A stretch of DNA of 50,750 nt from Bacteroidota bacterium (GTDB lineage Bacteria > Bacteroidota > Bacteroidia > JABEUT01): positions 1 to 50,750 of the forward strand of contig JABDCA010000020.1 in the NCBI GenBank assembly GCA_013288345.1, read 5' to 3'. The position numbers and the translations under genes are program-made. Of the stretch, positions 1 to 8,573 are shown one piece after another. The notes below the pieces were generated by a model. It ran no database searches and was not told where the DNA came from. It saw only the letters and a list, made by a program, of their open reading frames with translations. Each line of letters starts with the position of its first letter. The stretch's first letter is position 1.

Positions 1-146
1 GTATGGCCAAGTGCAACAGAGGTATCTGAAAAGATACCTTCAGCATCGGGCCCGCGGTGGTGCAAAGCCGATATAGCTTTATTAACTGATTCCTTGTAGT
101 TTTCAGCGTTCGCTGTATGGGTAAAAATACCCGTTATGCCACACAC
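1..146 (-). CDS. asnB: Asparagine synthetase (glutamine-hydrolysing), N-terminal part, cut by window edge
   Basis: Reading the minus strand from a GTG at 146-144 gives about 48 residues that begin M-C-G-I-T-G-I-F and contain HHRGPDAEG. This is the start of a class II glutamine amidotransferase domain. Cys2 would become the N-terminal nucleophile after Met removal, and the HRGPD segment is typical of AsnB. The family makes asparagine from aspartate, ATP and glutamine in the cytoplasm. The GTG start is favoured because the catalytic Cys must follow it directly. A TAnnTTTG-type core lies 27 bases upstream. The synthetase domain is outside the window, so other class II amidotransferases with the same N-terminus cannot be fully excluded. 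Confidence 0.8.
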   Translation of the reverse strand, partial: MCGITGIFTHTANAENYKESVNKAISALHHRGPDAEGIFSDTSVALGH

Positions 147-173
147 CCTATTATATAAGTATTGTTCTTACCT

Positions 174-181
174 CAAAGGTA
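174..181 (-). promoter_or_regulatory. Bacteroidota -7 element upstream of asnB
   Basis: The minus strand reads TACCTTTG, an exact match to TAnnTTTG, 27 nt before the GTG start. No TTG/TTTG box was found at the usual 17-23 nt spacing, so only the -7 half is supported. Confidence 0.4.
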
Positions 182-203
182 CAGATAATATGCCACTTCA
201 TAT

Positions 204-272
204 AACCCCAAATCCCTAAGTGGGCTTTATTGATAAGGCTCAGTTCAGACCCCCTTTAAGGGGCAAGGGGAT
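204..272. repeat. Diverged copy of a C-rich/G-rich palindromic intergenic element
   Basis: The stretch has the same plan as the elements at 40229-40297 and 48888-48956: a CCCCAAA-CCCTAA-GGGCTTT half, a short spacer, then a CCCCCTTTAAGGGG half followed by CAAGGGG. A perfect CCCCTT-T-AAGGGG hairpin sits at 251-263. Similarity is clear in layout but not close in sequence. It fills most of the gap between asnB and the fumarylacetoacetase gene. Confidence 0.45.
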
Positions 273-328
273 GAAGTCAAGAGCGAGTATACTTTATATT
301 GATATTTTTGCTCTAAATAATTTGCCCT

Positions 329-1591
329 ATGATAAAAGCAAACGACCCTAGTTTACAATCGTGGATTGAAGTTCCTGTAAATAGTGATTTCCCTATACAG
401 AATTTGCCATTTGGCATTGCACGCTCGCATGGCGCTGTATCTATAATTGGTAACACAGTTATTAGTCTTGCTGGGTTGCAAGAATTGAATTATTTTTCTG
501 CTATTAAATTACCCAAAAGTATATTTGCGAGCGATTCGCTTAATGGTTTTATAGAATTAGGCAAACCCACATGGAGGACTTTGCGAGACAGGCTTTCAGA
601 GCTATTCAGAAAAGATAATGCAGAGTTGAGGGATAATGAAGAAGCAAAGAAAAAGTGTCTTGTAAATATTTCAGAAGTTACAATGTTATTGCCGGTAAAA
701 ATTGGCGATTACACCGATTTTTATTCAAGTAAAGAACATGCCTCCAATGTAGGTTCTATGTTCCGCGACCCGAAGAATGCCCTATTGCCAAACTGGCTGC
801 ACTTGCCTGTAGCGTATCATGGCAGGGCATCATCGGTTATTGTATCGGGTCAAAATTTTCATCGCCCTAAAGGACAAATGGCACCACCTAATACCGAAAC
901 CCCTGTTTTTGGCTCTACCAAAGCATTAGATATTGAATTGGAAACTGCTTTTATTATTGGCAAATCGACAGAATTGGGAACATCGGTAAGTACGAAAGAT
1001 GCTGAAGACCATATTTTCGGAATGGTGCTTTTCAATGATTGGTCTGCACGTGATATACAGCGCTGGGAATATGTTCCGCTTGGCCCGTTTTTAGCAAAGA
1101 ATTTTGCATCAACTATATCACCGTGGATAGTTACACTCGACGCTCTTGAGCCTTTCAGAGTGCAGGCTCCAAAGCAAGAACCTGCTGTATTGCCTTACCT
1201 GGAACATGCACAGGGTAATACTGCTGTAGATATTAAGTTAGAAGTTTATCTGCAACCCGATAAAACCGAAGCACTGAAAATTTGTGCATCGAACTATAAG
1301 TATATGTACTGGACCATGGATCAGCAATTGGCACATCATACTGTTAATGGTTGTAATATAAACGTGGGCGATATGATGGCATCGGGTACTATTAGTGGCC
1401 CGACACCAGATTCGTTTGGTTCATTATTAGAGATCACCTGGGGCGGAGCCAATCCTATAAAATTCCCTAATGGTACCGAACGTAAATATTTGCAAGATGG
1501 CGATACTGTTATTATAAAAGGCTATGCCCAAAATGATAAGGTACGCATAGGCTTTGGTGAGGCAAAGGCTATGGTGCTTCCTGCAACTTAA
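329..1591 (+). CDS. fahA: Fumarylacetoacetase
   Basis: The enzyme cleaves 4-fumarylacetoacetate to fumarate and acetoacetate, the last step of tyrosine/homogentisate breakdown, in the cytoplasm. The 420-residue length equals the family norm. An N-terminal SH3-like part is followed by the FAH catalytic domain. The DYTDFYSS segment near residue 127 supplies a metal-binding Asp and is followed by the catalytic His about residue 137. An ELET motif near 200 and NDWSARDIQRWE near 233 complete the metal site. Other tyrosine-catabolism genes are not in the window. The following T9SS gene starts only 7 bases downstream, so the two may share a transcript although their functions look unrelated. A -7-like TATTTTTG at 303-310 may be the promoter. 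Confidence 0.96.
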   Translation: MIKANDPSLQSWIEVPVNSDFPIQNLPFGIARSHGAVSIIGNTVISLAGLQELNYFSAIKLPKSIFASDSLNGFIELGKPTWRTLRDRLSELFRKDNAELRDNEEAKKKCLVNISEVTMLLPVKIGDYTDFYSSKEHASNVGSMFRDPKNALLPNWLHLPVAYHGRASSVIVSGQNFHRPKGQMAPPNTETPVFGSTKALDIELETAFIIGKSTELGTSVSTKDAEDHIFGMVLFNDWSARDIQRWEYVPLGPFLAKNFASTISPWIVTLDALEPFRVQAPKQEPAVLPYLEHAQGNTAVDIKLEVYLQPDKTEALKICASNYKYMYWTMDQQLAHHTVNGCNINVGDMMASGTISGPTPDSFGSLLEITWGGANPIKFPNGTERKYLQDGDTVIIKGYAQNDKVRIGFGEAKAMVLPAT

Positions 1592-1597
1592 TACTTT

Positions 1598-2920
1598 ATG
1601 AAACAACCACTCATATTTTTTACCGTTTTGCTTGCTTCAATTTTAAATGTTGGTGTAAGTAAGGCCCAATGCCCTGGGCCTAACCTTGTAGTAAATGGAA
1701 GTTTTTCTGCCGGCAATACCGGATTTACTTCCAATTATCATTACGATACCACATTGCATACTATTATATATCCATATACTGTGGGCTCTGATGCAGCGAA
1801 CTATAACGGATGGTCACAGATATATGACCATACCTGCGGGTGCCCGGGAGGAGAATATTTATTAACGAATATTTGTAATTTTCCTGCTTTGGAATGCTGG
1901 AATGAAGGGATTCCTGTAAAACGAAATACTTATTATACATTATCGTTCTGGGGTGTAAGTATTCATAATTCATCGCAAGCAAGTATTATAGTTTTTTTTA
2001 ATGCCGCTGCAAGCGGGCAAAAGTCTGTTTTCCCGGATACTCTTGGGGTTTGGAGGCATTATACAGAAGGCTGGTGTTCGGGTACCGATACATCAGTATA
2101 TATATCAATAGTAAATTTCAATGACTTCAATGGGGTAGGCAATGCTTTTGGACTTGATGATATTTCTTTCAATGCCTGTTGTACAGATTCGTTGCACACC
2201 ACTTTAACTGATGCAAGATGTTTTAATGATAGTAATGGAAGCGCTTCAATAACAGCAATGGGTTGCCCGGGGTTCACTTATTACTGGACACCTATAGGCG
2301 CAACTACTGCTGCTGTAACTGGATTGAAAGTGGGTAATTATACTGTGGAAGTGGATGATGCAAATAACTGCAGAATTGATACAACCATAACTATAGCTAG
2401 CATTTACCCTCCCGCAGTTGGTAATGCCTGTTGCGACACAACTATTGGCATAGGGCATTATGCCAATTTAAAGGTAAGCCCATTTATATATAACGATAGC
2501 TATGTTTGGGCTCCATCTTTTGGATTGAGTTGTAGCACATGCCCAAATACAATAGTTACTCCTCTTGCAAATACTACGTATTATCTTACAATTACTGATA
2601 GCGATGGCTGTACGAATAGAGATGCTATAACTGTTGATGTTAGTTGCGGAAATGTTTTTGTACCCGAAGCCTTTTCTCCAAATGGTGATGGCCAAAATGA
2701 TGTGCTTTATGTTCGTGGAGATTGTATAAATACATTAAGTTTTATTGTATTCGACCGTTGGGGTAATAAAGTATTTGAAACTACCGACAAAAATATTGGC
2801 TGGAATGGAGTTTACAAAGGAGAAGCTATGAATACCGGCAGCTATGTATATTACCTTAAAGCATCAATGTATGATGGCAGTGCTATTGAGAAAAAAGGTA
2901 ATATAACCTTGGTGAGGTAG
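1598..2920 (+). CDS. Secreted protein with SprB-type repeat and gliding-motility C-terminal domain (T9SS type B)
   Basis: A signal peptide ends after about residue 23 (VSKAQ). A galactose-binding-like jelly-roll region follows (LVVNGSFSAGN near 30), up to about 190. One SprB-like repeat lies at about 200-268 (DARCFNDSNGSAS to TITIAS). A second Ig-like region carries paired cysteines. The C-terminus (about 355-440) starts VPEAFSPNGDGQND, contains FDRWGNKVFE and ends ITLVR, the gliding-motility-associated/CHU_C type used as a type B signal by the type IX secretion system. The protein is therefore probably exported across the outer membrane and held at the surface or released. Its exact role, adhesin or otherwise, is not readable. 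It converges on another SprB-repeat gene with a shared hairpin terminator between them. Confidence 0.85.
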   Translation: MKQPLIFFTVLLASILNVGVSKAQCPGPNLVVNGSFSAGNTGFTSNYHYDTTLHTIIYPYTVGSDAANYNGWSQIYDHTCGCPGGEYLLTNICNFPALECWNEGIPVKRNTYYTLSFWGVSIHNSSQASIIVFFNAAASGQKSVFPDTLGVWRHYTEGWCSGTDTSVYISIVNFNDFNGVGNAFGLDDISFNACCTDSLHTTLTDARCFNDSNGSASITAMGCPGFTYYWTPIGATTAAVTGLKVGNYTVEVDDANNCRIDTTITIASIYPPAVGNACCDTTIGIGHYANLKVSPFIYNDSYVWAPSFGLSCSTCPNTIVTPLANTTYYLTITDSDGCTNRDAITVDVSCGNVFVPEAFSPNGDGQNDVLYVRGDCINTLSFIVFDRWGNKVFETTDKNIGWNGVYKGEAMNTGSYVYYLKASMYDGSAIEKKGNITLVR

Positions 2921-3000
2921 AGAAAATTAAGGCTAAGAGTGAAACTCAGGTAATTTCATTAAATGTCAGCTAGTATACTAATAATCAATTAGTTGAATTG

Positions 3001-3085
3001 GGTTGACGCATTTTGCCACTTATTGTGTTTAATCATTTGATAATCAATAAATAAATAGGGTTAACACGGCAAAAAAGTGTCAACC
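3001..3085. repeat. Inverted pair of GGTTGAC...TTTGCC sequences
   Basis: GGTTGACGCATTTTGCC on the plus strand (3001-3017) faces a near copy on the minus strand (GGTTGAC, ACTTTT, TTGCC; 3068-3085). They lie in the gap between two convergent genes, just before the shared terminator. The match is imperfect and its role is unknown. Confidence 0.3.
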
Positions 3086-3122
3086 TTTGTCAACCCTAAT
3101 ATGTTTTGCGTGTTCAATAAAA

Positions 3123-3147
3123 AAAGCCCTGCAATGTGCAGGGCTTT
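3123..3147. terminator. Bidirectional intrinsic terminator
   Basis: An 11-bp perfect stem AAAGCCCTGCA / TGCAGGGCTTT with a 3-nt loop sits between two convergent genes. A-rich sequence on the left and T-rich on the right let it work on both strands. Confidence 0.85.
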
Positions 3148-3185
3148 CAATTTATTGTTCATAGCTTATCGTCTATCGTTGTCTT

Positions 3186-5219
3186 TTACCTTCCGGCAAC
3201 CGAGAACTTGAATATTTTCTCGCCGCTTGTACCTTGTAGTTTCATAAAGTAAGTGCCTTCTGAAAGCCTTGTTAAATCAATTGTAATAAGGTTTACATTG
3301 GCATTTACGTTTTGGCTTAGTATGTTTCTTCCTGTCATATCATATATCTTAACAGTTTGTGCTGTAAAGCTATTTCCGCCAATACTGATGTTGATCTGAT
3401 CTTTTGCAGGATTAGGATATACCTTAATACCTGTATTGCTGGTGTATTGCTGAACACCAGTAGGGTTAACTATATTAATGGTATCGTTTATGCTGCAACC
3501 GGTAGAATCGGTAATAGTTACTACATACATACCAACACAAAGGCTTGAAGCAGTATCATGTGATCCGCCTGAAGGGCTCCATGCAAAGGTGTATTTAGAT
3601 AACGAACCTACCACCTGTACCCATGCGCTATTGCCGCAACCCGCTGTTGAAGAGAGCAGGGTATCGTTGGCTATAATATACGAAGCAGGTTGAGTAATGG
3701 TAATGGTATCGCGCAAGGTGCAGCGGTTAGAATCGCGGATACGTACTATGTATGTACCTGCAGTTAAGCCACTAACTGAACTGGTAGTATTTGAACCTGC
3801 GGTTGACCAGGTATATGTATAGTTCGGATTGTTTTTAAATGGTGTGCCATTATAAGCGTATACTGTAGCTGTAGTAGTACCACCATAACATGTAATAGCA
3901 ATTACTTTGTTACTATCCGCTACTGCAGTTGCAGGCTGGCTTAAAGTTGTTTTTGCTGAATCAATGCAGCCATTTTTATCAGTTATAATAACGGTAAGTG
4001 GGCCTGCCGGTACGCCTGTAATGTTCGAAGCTGTTGAACCGGTTGACCATGCATAAGTATAAGGGCCAACTCCACCAACTACACCTGCTGTTGCTCTGCC
4101 TGTAGATGTACCAAAACATGCAACCTGGCGAAGGTTGGCCATACTATCGCGAAGCATTCTGGGTTGGGTAATGGTTATTACACTTAATGCTTGACAGCCA
4201 ACAGAATCAGTTGCTGTAAAAGTATATGTTCCTGCACCAAGGCCACTTGCAGTAGTATCAGTACCACCGGTTGGAGCCCAACCATAAGTAACAGGTCCGC
4301 TTCCGCCTGTAACAGTAACGGCAGCGGTGCCAATTGTATTTCCATTACACTTTTCATTTGCCTGAACTCTGAGGGCAGCAATAAGGCTTGTGCTATCAGT
4401 AACAATTGCCGAAACAGTTACTGAACAGGTATTAGCATCAGTAATAGTACAGGTGTATGTTCCTGCTCCAAGTCCGGTAATCGAATCTGTAGTGTTTCCA
4501 CTTGGTGTCCAATTATATGTATATGGCAATACTCCTGCCGATGCGGTAACTCCAACAGAACCATTGGTAGTAGTACATGAGGAAGGAATAATAGTTTTAG
4601 TAGTTGCTATTTGAACCGGTTGGGTAATAATTACTGTGTCTTTAGCAGTACATCTGTTGGTATCGGTAACTGTTACTATGTATGTACCTGCTTTAAGATT
4701 GGTTGCTGAATCTACCTTGCTTACATTAGGTGCCCATCCAAAAGTGTAGTTTGGATTGCCTTTAAACGGTGTACCTCCGCTGGCCGATAAAATAGCTTTG
4801 CCATTGGTTCCGCCAAAGCACTTGTCTTCAACAACTGAAGTAGTGGCAACTGTAAGTTTTGGAGGTTGGGTAATGGTAACGTTTACTGAACCTGTACATC
4901 CAAGGCCATTGGTTATTGCAACAGTATATGTACCTGCAGCTAAACCTGTACCTGCATCAATAGAATCGAAGCTGTTACTGGTAGCAGTAGGCGACCAGGT
5001 GAAAGTATATGGCCCGGTACTGCCGGTAGCAAATAAAATAGCCAAACCTGTTGTTCCGCCATAACATTTTATGTTTTGCTGTTGTATTACAGCTCCTAAA
5101 ATAAAGCAATTGCTTTTTTTATCATTGCTATTTACTGCCTGCTGGGCAAATAAATTTGCCGATGCAAGCATCATGCAGCCGATTAGAAAAGCAGAAGAGA
5201 ATTTTGTAAATGTTTTCAT
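3186..5219 (-). CDS. Secreted SprB-repeat protein with T9SS type A sorting domain
   Basis: The signal peptide (MKTFTKFSSAFLIG...ANLFAQQ) ends near residue 26. Seven tandem SprB-like units of roughly 75-90 residues follow. Each opens with a Cys-Phe/Tyr-Gly-Gly-type turn, has a Y-x-W-S/T-P core, and closes with GxGTYTVTITDxxxC and ITQP. Units two and six share an unusual GTPFK-N-NPNYT insertion, pointing to duplication within the gene. The C-terminus (about 600-677), with VYPNPAKDQINI and YFMKLQG and ending FSVAGR, is a type A signal for the type IX secretion system. The related SprB protein is a gliding adhesin; here only surface export is supported. The ATG start at 5219 gives a good signal peptide. 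Confidence 0.88.
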   Translation of the reverse strand: MKTFTKFSSAFLIGCMMLASANLFAQQAVNSNDKKSNCFILGAVIQQQNIKCYGGTTGLAILFATGSTGPYTFTWSPTATSNSFDSIDAGTGLAAGTYTVAITNGLGCTGSVNVTITQPPKLTVATTSVVEDKCFGGTNGKAILSASGGTPFKGNPNYTFGWAPNVSKVDSATNLKAGTYIVTVTDTNRCTAKDTVIITQPVQIATTKTIIPSSCTTTNGSVGVTASAGVLPYTYNWTPSGNTTDSITGLGAGTYTCTITDANTCSVTVSAIVTDSTSLIAALRVQANEKCNGNTIGTAAVTVTGGSGPVTYGWAPTGGTDTTASGLGAGTYTFTATDSVGCQALSVITITQPRMLRDSMANLRQVACFGTSTGRATAGVVGGVGPYTYAWSTGSTASNITGVPAGPLTVIITDKNGCIDSAKTTLSQPATAVADSNKVIAITCYGGTTTATVYAYNGTPFKNNPNYTYTWSTAGSNTTSSVSGLTAGTYIVRIRDSNRCTLRDTITITQPASYIIANDTLLSSTAGCGNSAWVQVVGSLSKYTFAWSPSGGSHDTASSLCVGMYVVTITDSTGCSINDTINIVNPTGVQQYTSNTGIKVYPNPAKDQINISIGGNSFTAQTVKIYDMTGRNILSQNVNANVNLITIDLTRLSEGTYFMKLQGTSGEKIFKFSVAGR

Positions 5220-5511
5220 GTTTGTTATGTTAAGTAATTGTGAATATGCTTTATGCGATAATTTTAGAATTGCGAATATAGTAAACTGCCCGAATTATTG
5301 CACATATTGCCTGCCCTATTTGACTTTCAACCATTTTTGGCCCCTGCGGCATTATTAACAATATGGTGTTGGCAAGCAGGTTGTAAATATGTTTATTACG
5401 GTACACCCTTTACAGGTAAAGAGTTTCGGGGAAATTATTTAATGTTTTGTTAACTCCCTACCTATACATGGGTAATATGCAGGCTGGACCTTTGCAGCAA
5501 CAAAATAAACT
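5220..5511. other. Divergent intergenic gap
   Basis: This gap lies between divergent genes for a T9SS protein and a sphingomyelinase-like hydrolase. It must carry both promoters. The only structure seen is a small CTTTAC-AG-GTAAAG hairpin near 5409-5422. No clear TAnnTTTG core was found; GACCTTTG near 5490 is one base off. Confidence 0.4.
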
Positions 5512-6435
5512 ATGGATACTATGAAAAAACTAGCCCTGGTTTCACTCACATTTATCAGTTTAATCTTGTCCTCCCATTTCGTTAATGGCCAATGCAACAG
5601 TCAGGACCTGGGAGGGAGCATTAAAATACTTACCTGGAACATATACATGTTGCCGCGCCTTTATGTACATACAGGCCAATTGAAAAGGGCGCAACAGATA
5701 GCTGAAATGCTCAAGAATCAGGATGCTGATATAATTGTATTTGAGGAAGCCTTTGATAATAAGGCAAGGGCAATAATAAGGCAAGGCTTAAAGAAATTGT
5801 ATCCGTATGAGTCGGGTGACCCAAGAAGAAATGTGATGTGGAAAACCAGTTGCGGAGTTTGGATATTAAGCAAAGTGCAAATTGATGTGGTAAAACAAAT
5901 ATTCTTTAAAAATGCACAAGGAGCTGATAAAATGGCCTGCAAAGGTGCTATTTTACTAAAGGGCCAAAAGGATGGTTTTTGTTTTCAGCTTGTTGGTACA
6001 CACCTTCAGTCAGATCCTAACAGCGGTAAAAATGTACAAGCTATAAGGGCTATACAATATAAGCAGATACGTAAGGAACTGCTTGAGCCTTATACTGAAG
6101 AAAATGTACCTCAATTTGTAGCAGGCGATTTTAATACCATGCAAGCCGATTCGAATAACTATGGGCAAATGGTAGGTTCGTTAAAGCTTACGCAATGCCC
6201 CCTCGAAGGTGATAAATGCTACTCATACGATTATGGTAATAATGACCTGATAGTTACCTTACAAGATAAGCCGCAATTAACCAAACCGCAGTTAATTGAC
6301 TATGTGTTTTATTCAAAACCTGGGCATCCGGCATTGCAAGGTAATATGCACATTGTAACCTTCCGTAAAAAATGGGATTCGGGCCATTGCGACCTCTCTG
6401 ATCATTTTGCAGTAGCTGCCGAGTTTCATTTCTAG
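5512..6435 (+). CDS. Secreted endonuclease/exonuclease/phosphatase-family hydrolase, sphingomyelinase C-like
   Basis: A signal peptide ends near residue 27 (HFVNGQ). The mature part is a complete EEP fold: TWNIYMLP with Asn43, a metal-binding Glu at IVFEEAFD (about 78), GTHLQSD (about 167), GDFNTMQAD (about 206) and the C-terminal CDLSDHF with Asp297-His298. The TWNIYMLPR and ETHLQS-like signatures resemble bacterial neutral sphingomyelinase C, which splits sphingomyelin-type phospholipids into ceramide and the phosphorylated headgroup. Bacteroidota often contain sphingolipids, so a self-lipid or host-lipid substrate is possible. A nuclease or other phosphodiesterase remains an alternative. 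A second ATG at 5521 is an equally plausible start and gives a neater signal peptide. Confidence 0.78.
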   Translation: MDTMKKLALVSLTFISLILSSHFVNGQCNSQDLGGSIKILTWNIYMLPRLYVHTGQLKRAQQIAEMLKNQDADIIVFEEAFDNKARAIIRQGLKKLYPYESGDPRRNVMWKTSCGVWILSKVQIDVVKQIFFKNAQGADKMACKGAILLKGQKDGFCFQLVGTHLQSDPNSGKNVQAIRAIQYKQIRKELLEPYTEENVPQFVAGDFNTMQADSNNYGQMVGSLKLTQCPLEGDKCYSYDYGNNDLIVTLQDKPQLTKPQLIDYVFYSKPGHPALQGNMHIVTFRKKWDSGHCDLSDHFAVAAEFHF

Positions 6436-6484
6436 CAGTTAATATCTCTTTATTTTAATTAGTTAGCACTATGCATTATAGAAA

Positions 6485-6492
6485 TATATTTG
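6485..6492 (+). promoter_or_regulatory. Bacteroidota -7 element for the small membrane protein gene
   Basis: TATATTTG matches TAnnTTTG exactly and lies 18 nt before the ATG at 6511. A -33 TTG box is not visible at the expected distance. Confidence 0.45.
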
Positions 6493-6510
6493 CATGGTTA
6501 ATTATAAGTA

Positions 6511-6945
6511 ATGAACGTACACGACGCAGCGGAAAACATATTAAAGTCAGTGCATGACGACCTTAACGGAAGGCTATACTGGTCGGAGTTCATGGAAAAA
6601 CAATTAGCCGGTTATAATGACGCTGATGCTGCTGAACGAAGGGGAACATATAACAAAGCCCTTATTATACTTATAGATGAAAACCTCTGCCGGAAGGTTG
6701 GCAATAACATAATAGAACTGGCGCAAAAGGGTATCGATGCCAATGGCGACTATAAAAGATTTGCTAAAAAGAAGAAGACTGCCAATACCCTTGAAAGGCT
6801 TAGAAGGATTGCACCTATAGCTTCTTTTATAATAGTACTTATAAGCTTTATTATTAACTTTATAATAAAGAAAACCGCTGAGAAACATGCAGCGCAAAAA
6901 GCTAAAACTATGCAGACCGTGCCTAAAAGCGGTAGTAAAAAGTAG
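6511..6945 (+). CDS. Small membrane protein of unknown function
   Basis: I do not recognise this 144-residue protein. Residues 1-95 are helical and charged, with an arrangement suggesting a small helix-turn-helix-like or four-helix domain (KALIILIDENLCRKVGNNIIELAQKG). One hydrophobic segment lies at about 102-122 (IASFIIVLISFIINFII), followed by a basic tail. The likely topology is an N-terminal cytoplasmic domain anchored by one helix. Its TAG stop lies inside a 38-bp perfect palindrome, so the last residues (GSKK) are encoded by the repeat arm. It precedes the kynurenine-pathway genes by 74 bases, but the hairpin suggests separate transcription. Confidence 0.6.
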   Translation: MNVHDAAENILKSVHDDLNGRLYWSEFMEKQLAGYNDADAAERRGTYNKALIILIDENLCRKVGNNIIELAQKGIDANGDYKRFAKKKKTANTLERLRRIAPIASFIIVLISFIINFIIKKTAEKHAAQKAKTMQTVPKSGSKK

Positions 6946-6974
6946 GGGCGATTCATGAATCGCCCCTACTTTTT
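6937..6974. repeat. 38-bp perfect palindrome, possibly also a terminator
   Basis: The left arm AAAAAGTAGGGGCGATTCA is exactly complementary to the right arm TGAATCGCCCCTACTTTTT. The T run at the end means it could act as a transcription terminator. It overlaps the stop codon of the preceding gene (TAG at 6943-6945). The GGGGCGATTCATGAATCGCCCC core resembles dispersed palindromes I recall from several bacterial phyla, but this was not searched. Confidence 0.85.
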
Positions 6975-7019
6975 CATTATTTTTCTTAAATTGCATAAAA
7001 TTCTTAATCAGCAGAAGCT

Positions 7020-7556
7020 ATGATAACACGCCCGTTTAACTTTAAAAAGTGGATAGATGAAAACCGTCATTTATTAAAACCACCTGTAAACAACAGGTTG
7101 GTATATAAAGACGCTGAATTTATTGTTATGGTTGTAGGCGGGCCTAATGCCCGTAAAGATTATCACTTTAACGAAAGTGAAGAGTTTTTTTACCAGCTAG
7201 AAGGCGATATATTAGTGAAGATACAAGAGAACGGAAAAGCAGTTGATGTACCTATAAAAGAAGGCGAAATTTTTTTACTGCCTCCGCGTACACCTCACTC
7301 ACCTATACGTGGCGAAAATACAGTTGGGCTTGTGATAGAGCGCCAACGTCATGCTGACGAAAATGATGGCCTCATGTGGTTCTGCGAAAAATGCAATAAC
7401 CCGCTTTATGAAGAAAAATTCTTTTTGACAAGTATTGAAAAAGACTTTATACCTGTGTTTAAAAGGTTCTATGGTTCACAAGATTTGCGCACCTGCAAAA
7501 AATGCGGACATGTAATGGAATCGGATAAGCGCTTTGTGGAACAGGCAGCCAGCTAA
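7020..7556 (+). CDS. nbaC: 3-hydroxyanthranilate 3,4-dioxygenase
   Basis: This cupin enzyme opens the ring of 3-hydroxyanthranilate with O2 to give 2-amino-3-carboxymuconate semialdehyde in the kynurenine pathway of tryptophan. The 178-residue length is normal for the bacterial form. The catalytic iron ligands are visible: His49 and Glu55 in DYHFNESEEFF, and His93 in TPHSP. The C-terminal rubredoxin-like iron site of bacterial enzymes is intact (CEKC at 122-125, CKKC at 159-162). The ACMS decarboxylase gene starts 9 bases after its stop, so product and consumer are co-transcribed. The gene is often named haaO or nbaC. Confidence 0.96.
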   Translation: MITRPFNFKKWIDENRHLLKPPVNNRLVYKDAEFIVMVVGGPNARKDYHFNESEEFFYQLEGDILVKIQENGKAVDVPIKEGEIFLLPPRTPHSPIRGENTVGLVIERQRHADENDGLMWFCEKCNNPLYEEKFFLTSIEKDFIPVFKRFYGSQDLRTCKKCGHVMESDKRFVEQAAS

Positions 7557-7565
7557 AAAAGCTTT

Positions 7566-8573
7566 ATGCTGACTATTGACATTCACACACACATTATTCC
7601 TGAGAATGTACCTGACTTTGCTAAAAAGTTCGGCTATGGCGATTTTATACACTTAGACCATCATAAGCCTTGCTGTGCAAGGATGATGAAAGGCGATAAG
7701 TTCTTCCGCGAGATTGAGGATAATTGCTGGAGTCCTGAAAAAAGAATGGACGAATGCGGACACCACCATGTAAATGTGCAGGTGCTATCTACCATACCGG
7801 TTATGTTCAGTTATTGGGCAAAACCTAAAGATTGCCTTGAAGTATCTATGTTTCTTAACGATCATATTGCAGGTATTGTAGCCCAATACCCTAAGCATTT
7901 TGTTGGACTTGGTACAATACCCTTGCAAGACCCGGCAATGGCTATTGCAGAATTAGAACGTTGCAAAAAGATTGGACTAACGGGTATACAAATAGGTTCA
8001 CATGTAAATGACTGGAACCTGAATGCACCTGAGTTGTTTCCTGTTTTTGAGGCCTGTTCAAAGCTTGGCCTTGCAGTTTTTGTACACCCCTGGGATATGA
8101 TGGGCGAACAAAAAATGACAAAGTACTGGCTGCCCTGGTTAGTGGGTATGCCTGCTGAAACATCACTGGCAATTTGTTCCATGATATTTGGCGGCGTATT
8201 TGAACGCTTGCCTAAACTGCGTGTTGCATTTGCACATGGTGGTGGCTCTTTCCCTTCCACTCTTGGGCGTATTGAACATGGCTTTAACTGCCGTCCTGAC
8301 TTGGTTGCTATAGATAATAAAGTTAACCCACGAAATTACATCGGTAAGTTCTATATCGATTCGTTGGTACACGATAAGCAAATGCTCGATTTTGTGCTTA
8401 ATCTTTTCGGTCCCGATTATATTGCCCTAGGTTCTGATTACCCTTTCCCATTAGGCGAAGACCGCCCCGGTGAACTTATAAATAGCATGCCTTATAGTAA
8501 AGATGTAAAAGAAAAGCTATTATCAGGCTCAGCTTTGAATTGGCTGAATATGAAGAAGGAGTTATTTGTTTAA
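7566..8573 (+). CDS. nbaD: 2-amino-3-carboxymuconate-6-semialdehyde decarboxylase (ACMSD)
   Basis: An amidohydrolase-fold zinc enzyme that decarboxylates ACMS to 2-aminomuconate semialdehyde, steering tryptophan carbon away from quinolinate and towards breakdown. Zinc ligands His7 and His9 are in DIHTHIIP, a further His lies in VFVHPWDMMG (about 177), and the C-terminal metal Asp in GSDYPFPLG (about 297). The 335-residue length fits. It directly follows the dioxygenase that makes its unstable substrate. The stop is immediately followed by the ATG of a DUF167 gene, indicating one transcript of at least three genes. Confidence 0.96.
   Translation: MLTIDIHTHIIPENVPDFAKKFGYGDFIHLDHHKPCCARMMKGDKFFREIEDNCWSPEKRMDECGHHHVNVQVLSTIPVMFSYWAKPKDCLEVSMFLNDHIAGIVAQYPKHFVGLGTIPLQDPAMAIAELERCKKIGLTGIQIGSHVNDWNLNAPELFPVFEACSKLGLAVFVHPWDMMGEQKMTKYWLPWLVGMPAETSLAICSMIFGGVFERLPKLRVAFAHGGGSFPSTLGRIEHGFNCRPDLVAIDNKVNPRNYIGKFYIDSLVHDKQMLDFVLNLFGPDYIALGSDYPFPLGEDRPGELINSMPYSKDVKEKLLSGSALNWLNMKKELFV

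Noticed and set aside
4191-5064. Plus-strand open frames antisense to the SprB-repeat gene
   Set aside because: They are shadows caused by the repetitive, Thr/Gly/Ala-rich codons of the true minus-strand gene; no start signals or protein features.
6604-6996. Minus-strand frame over the small membrane protein gene
   Set aside because: It reads through the palindrome and opposite a better-supported gene with a promoter core.
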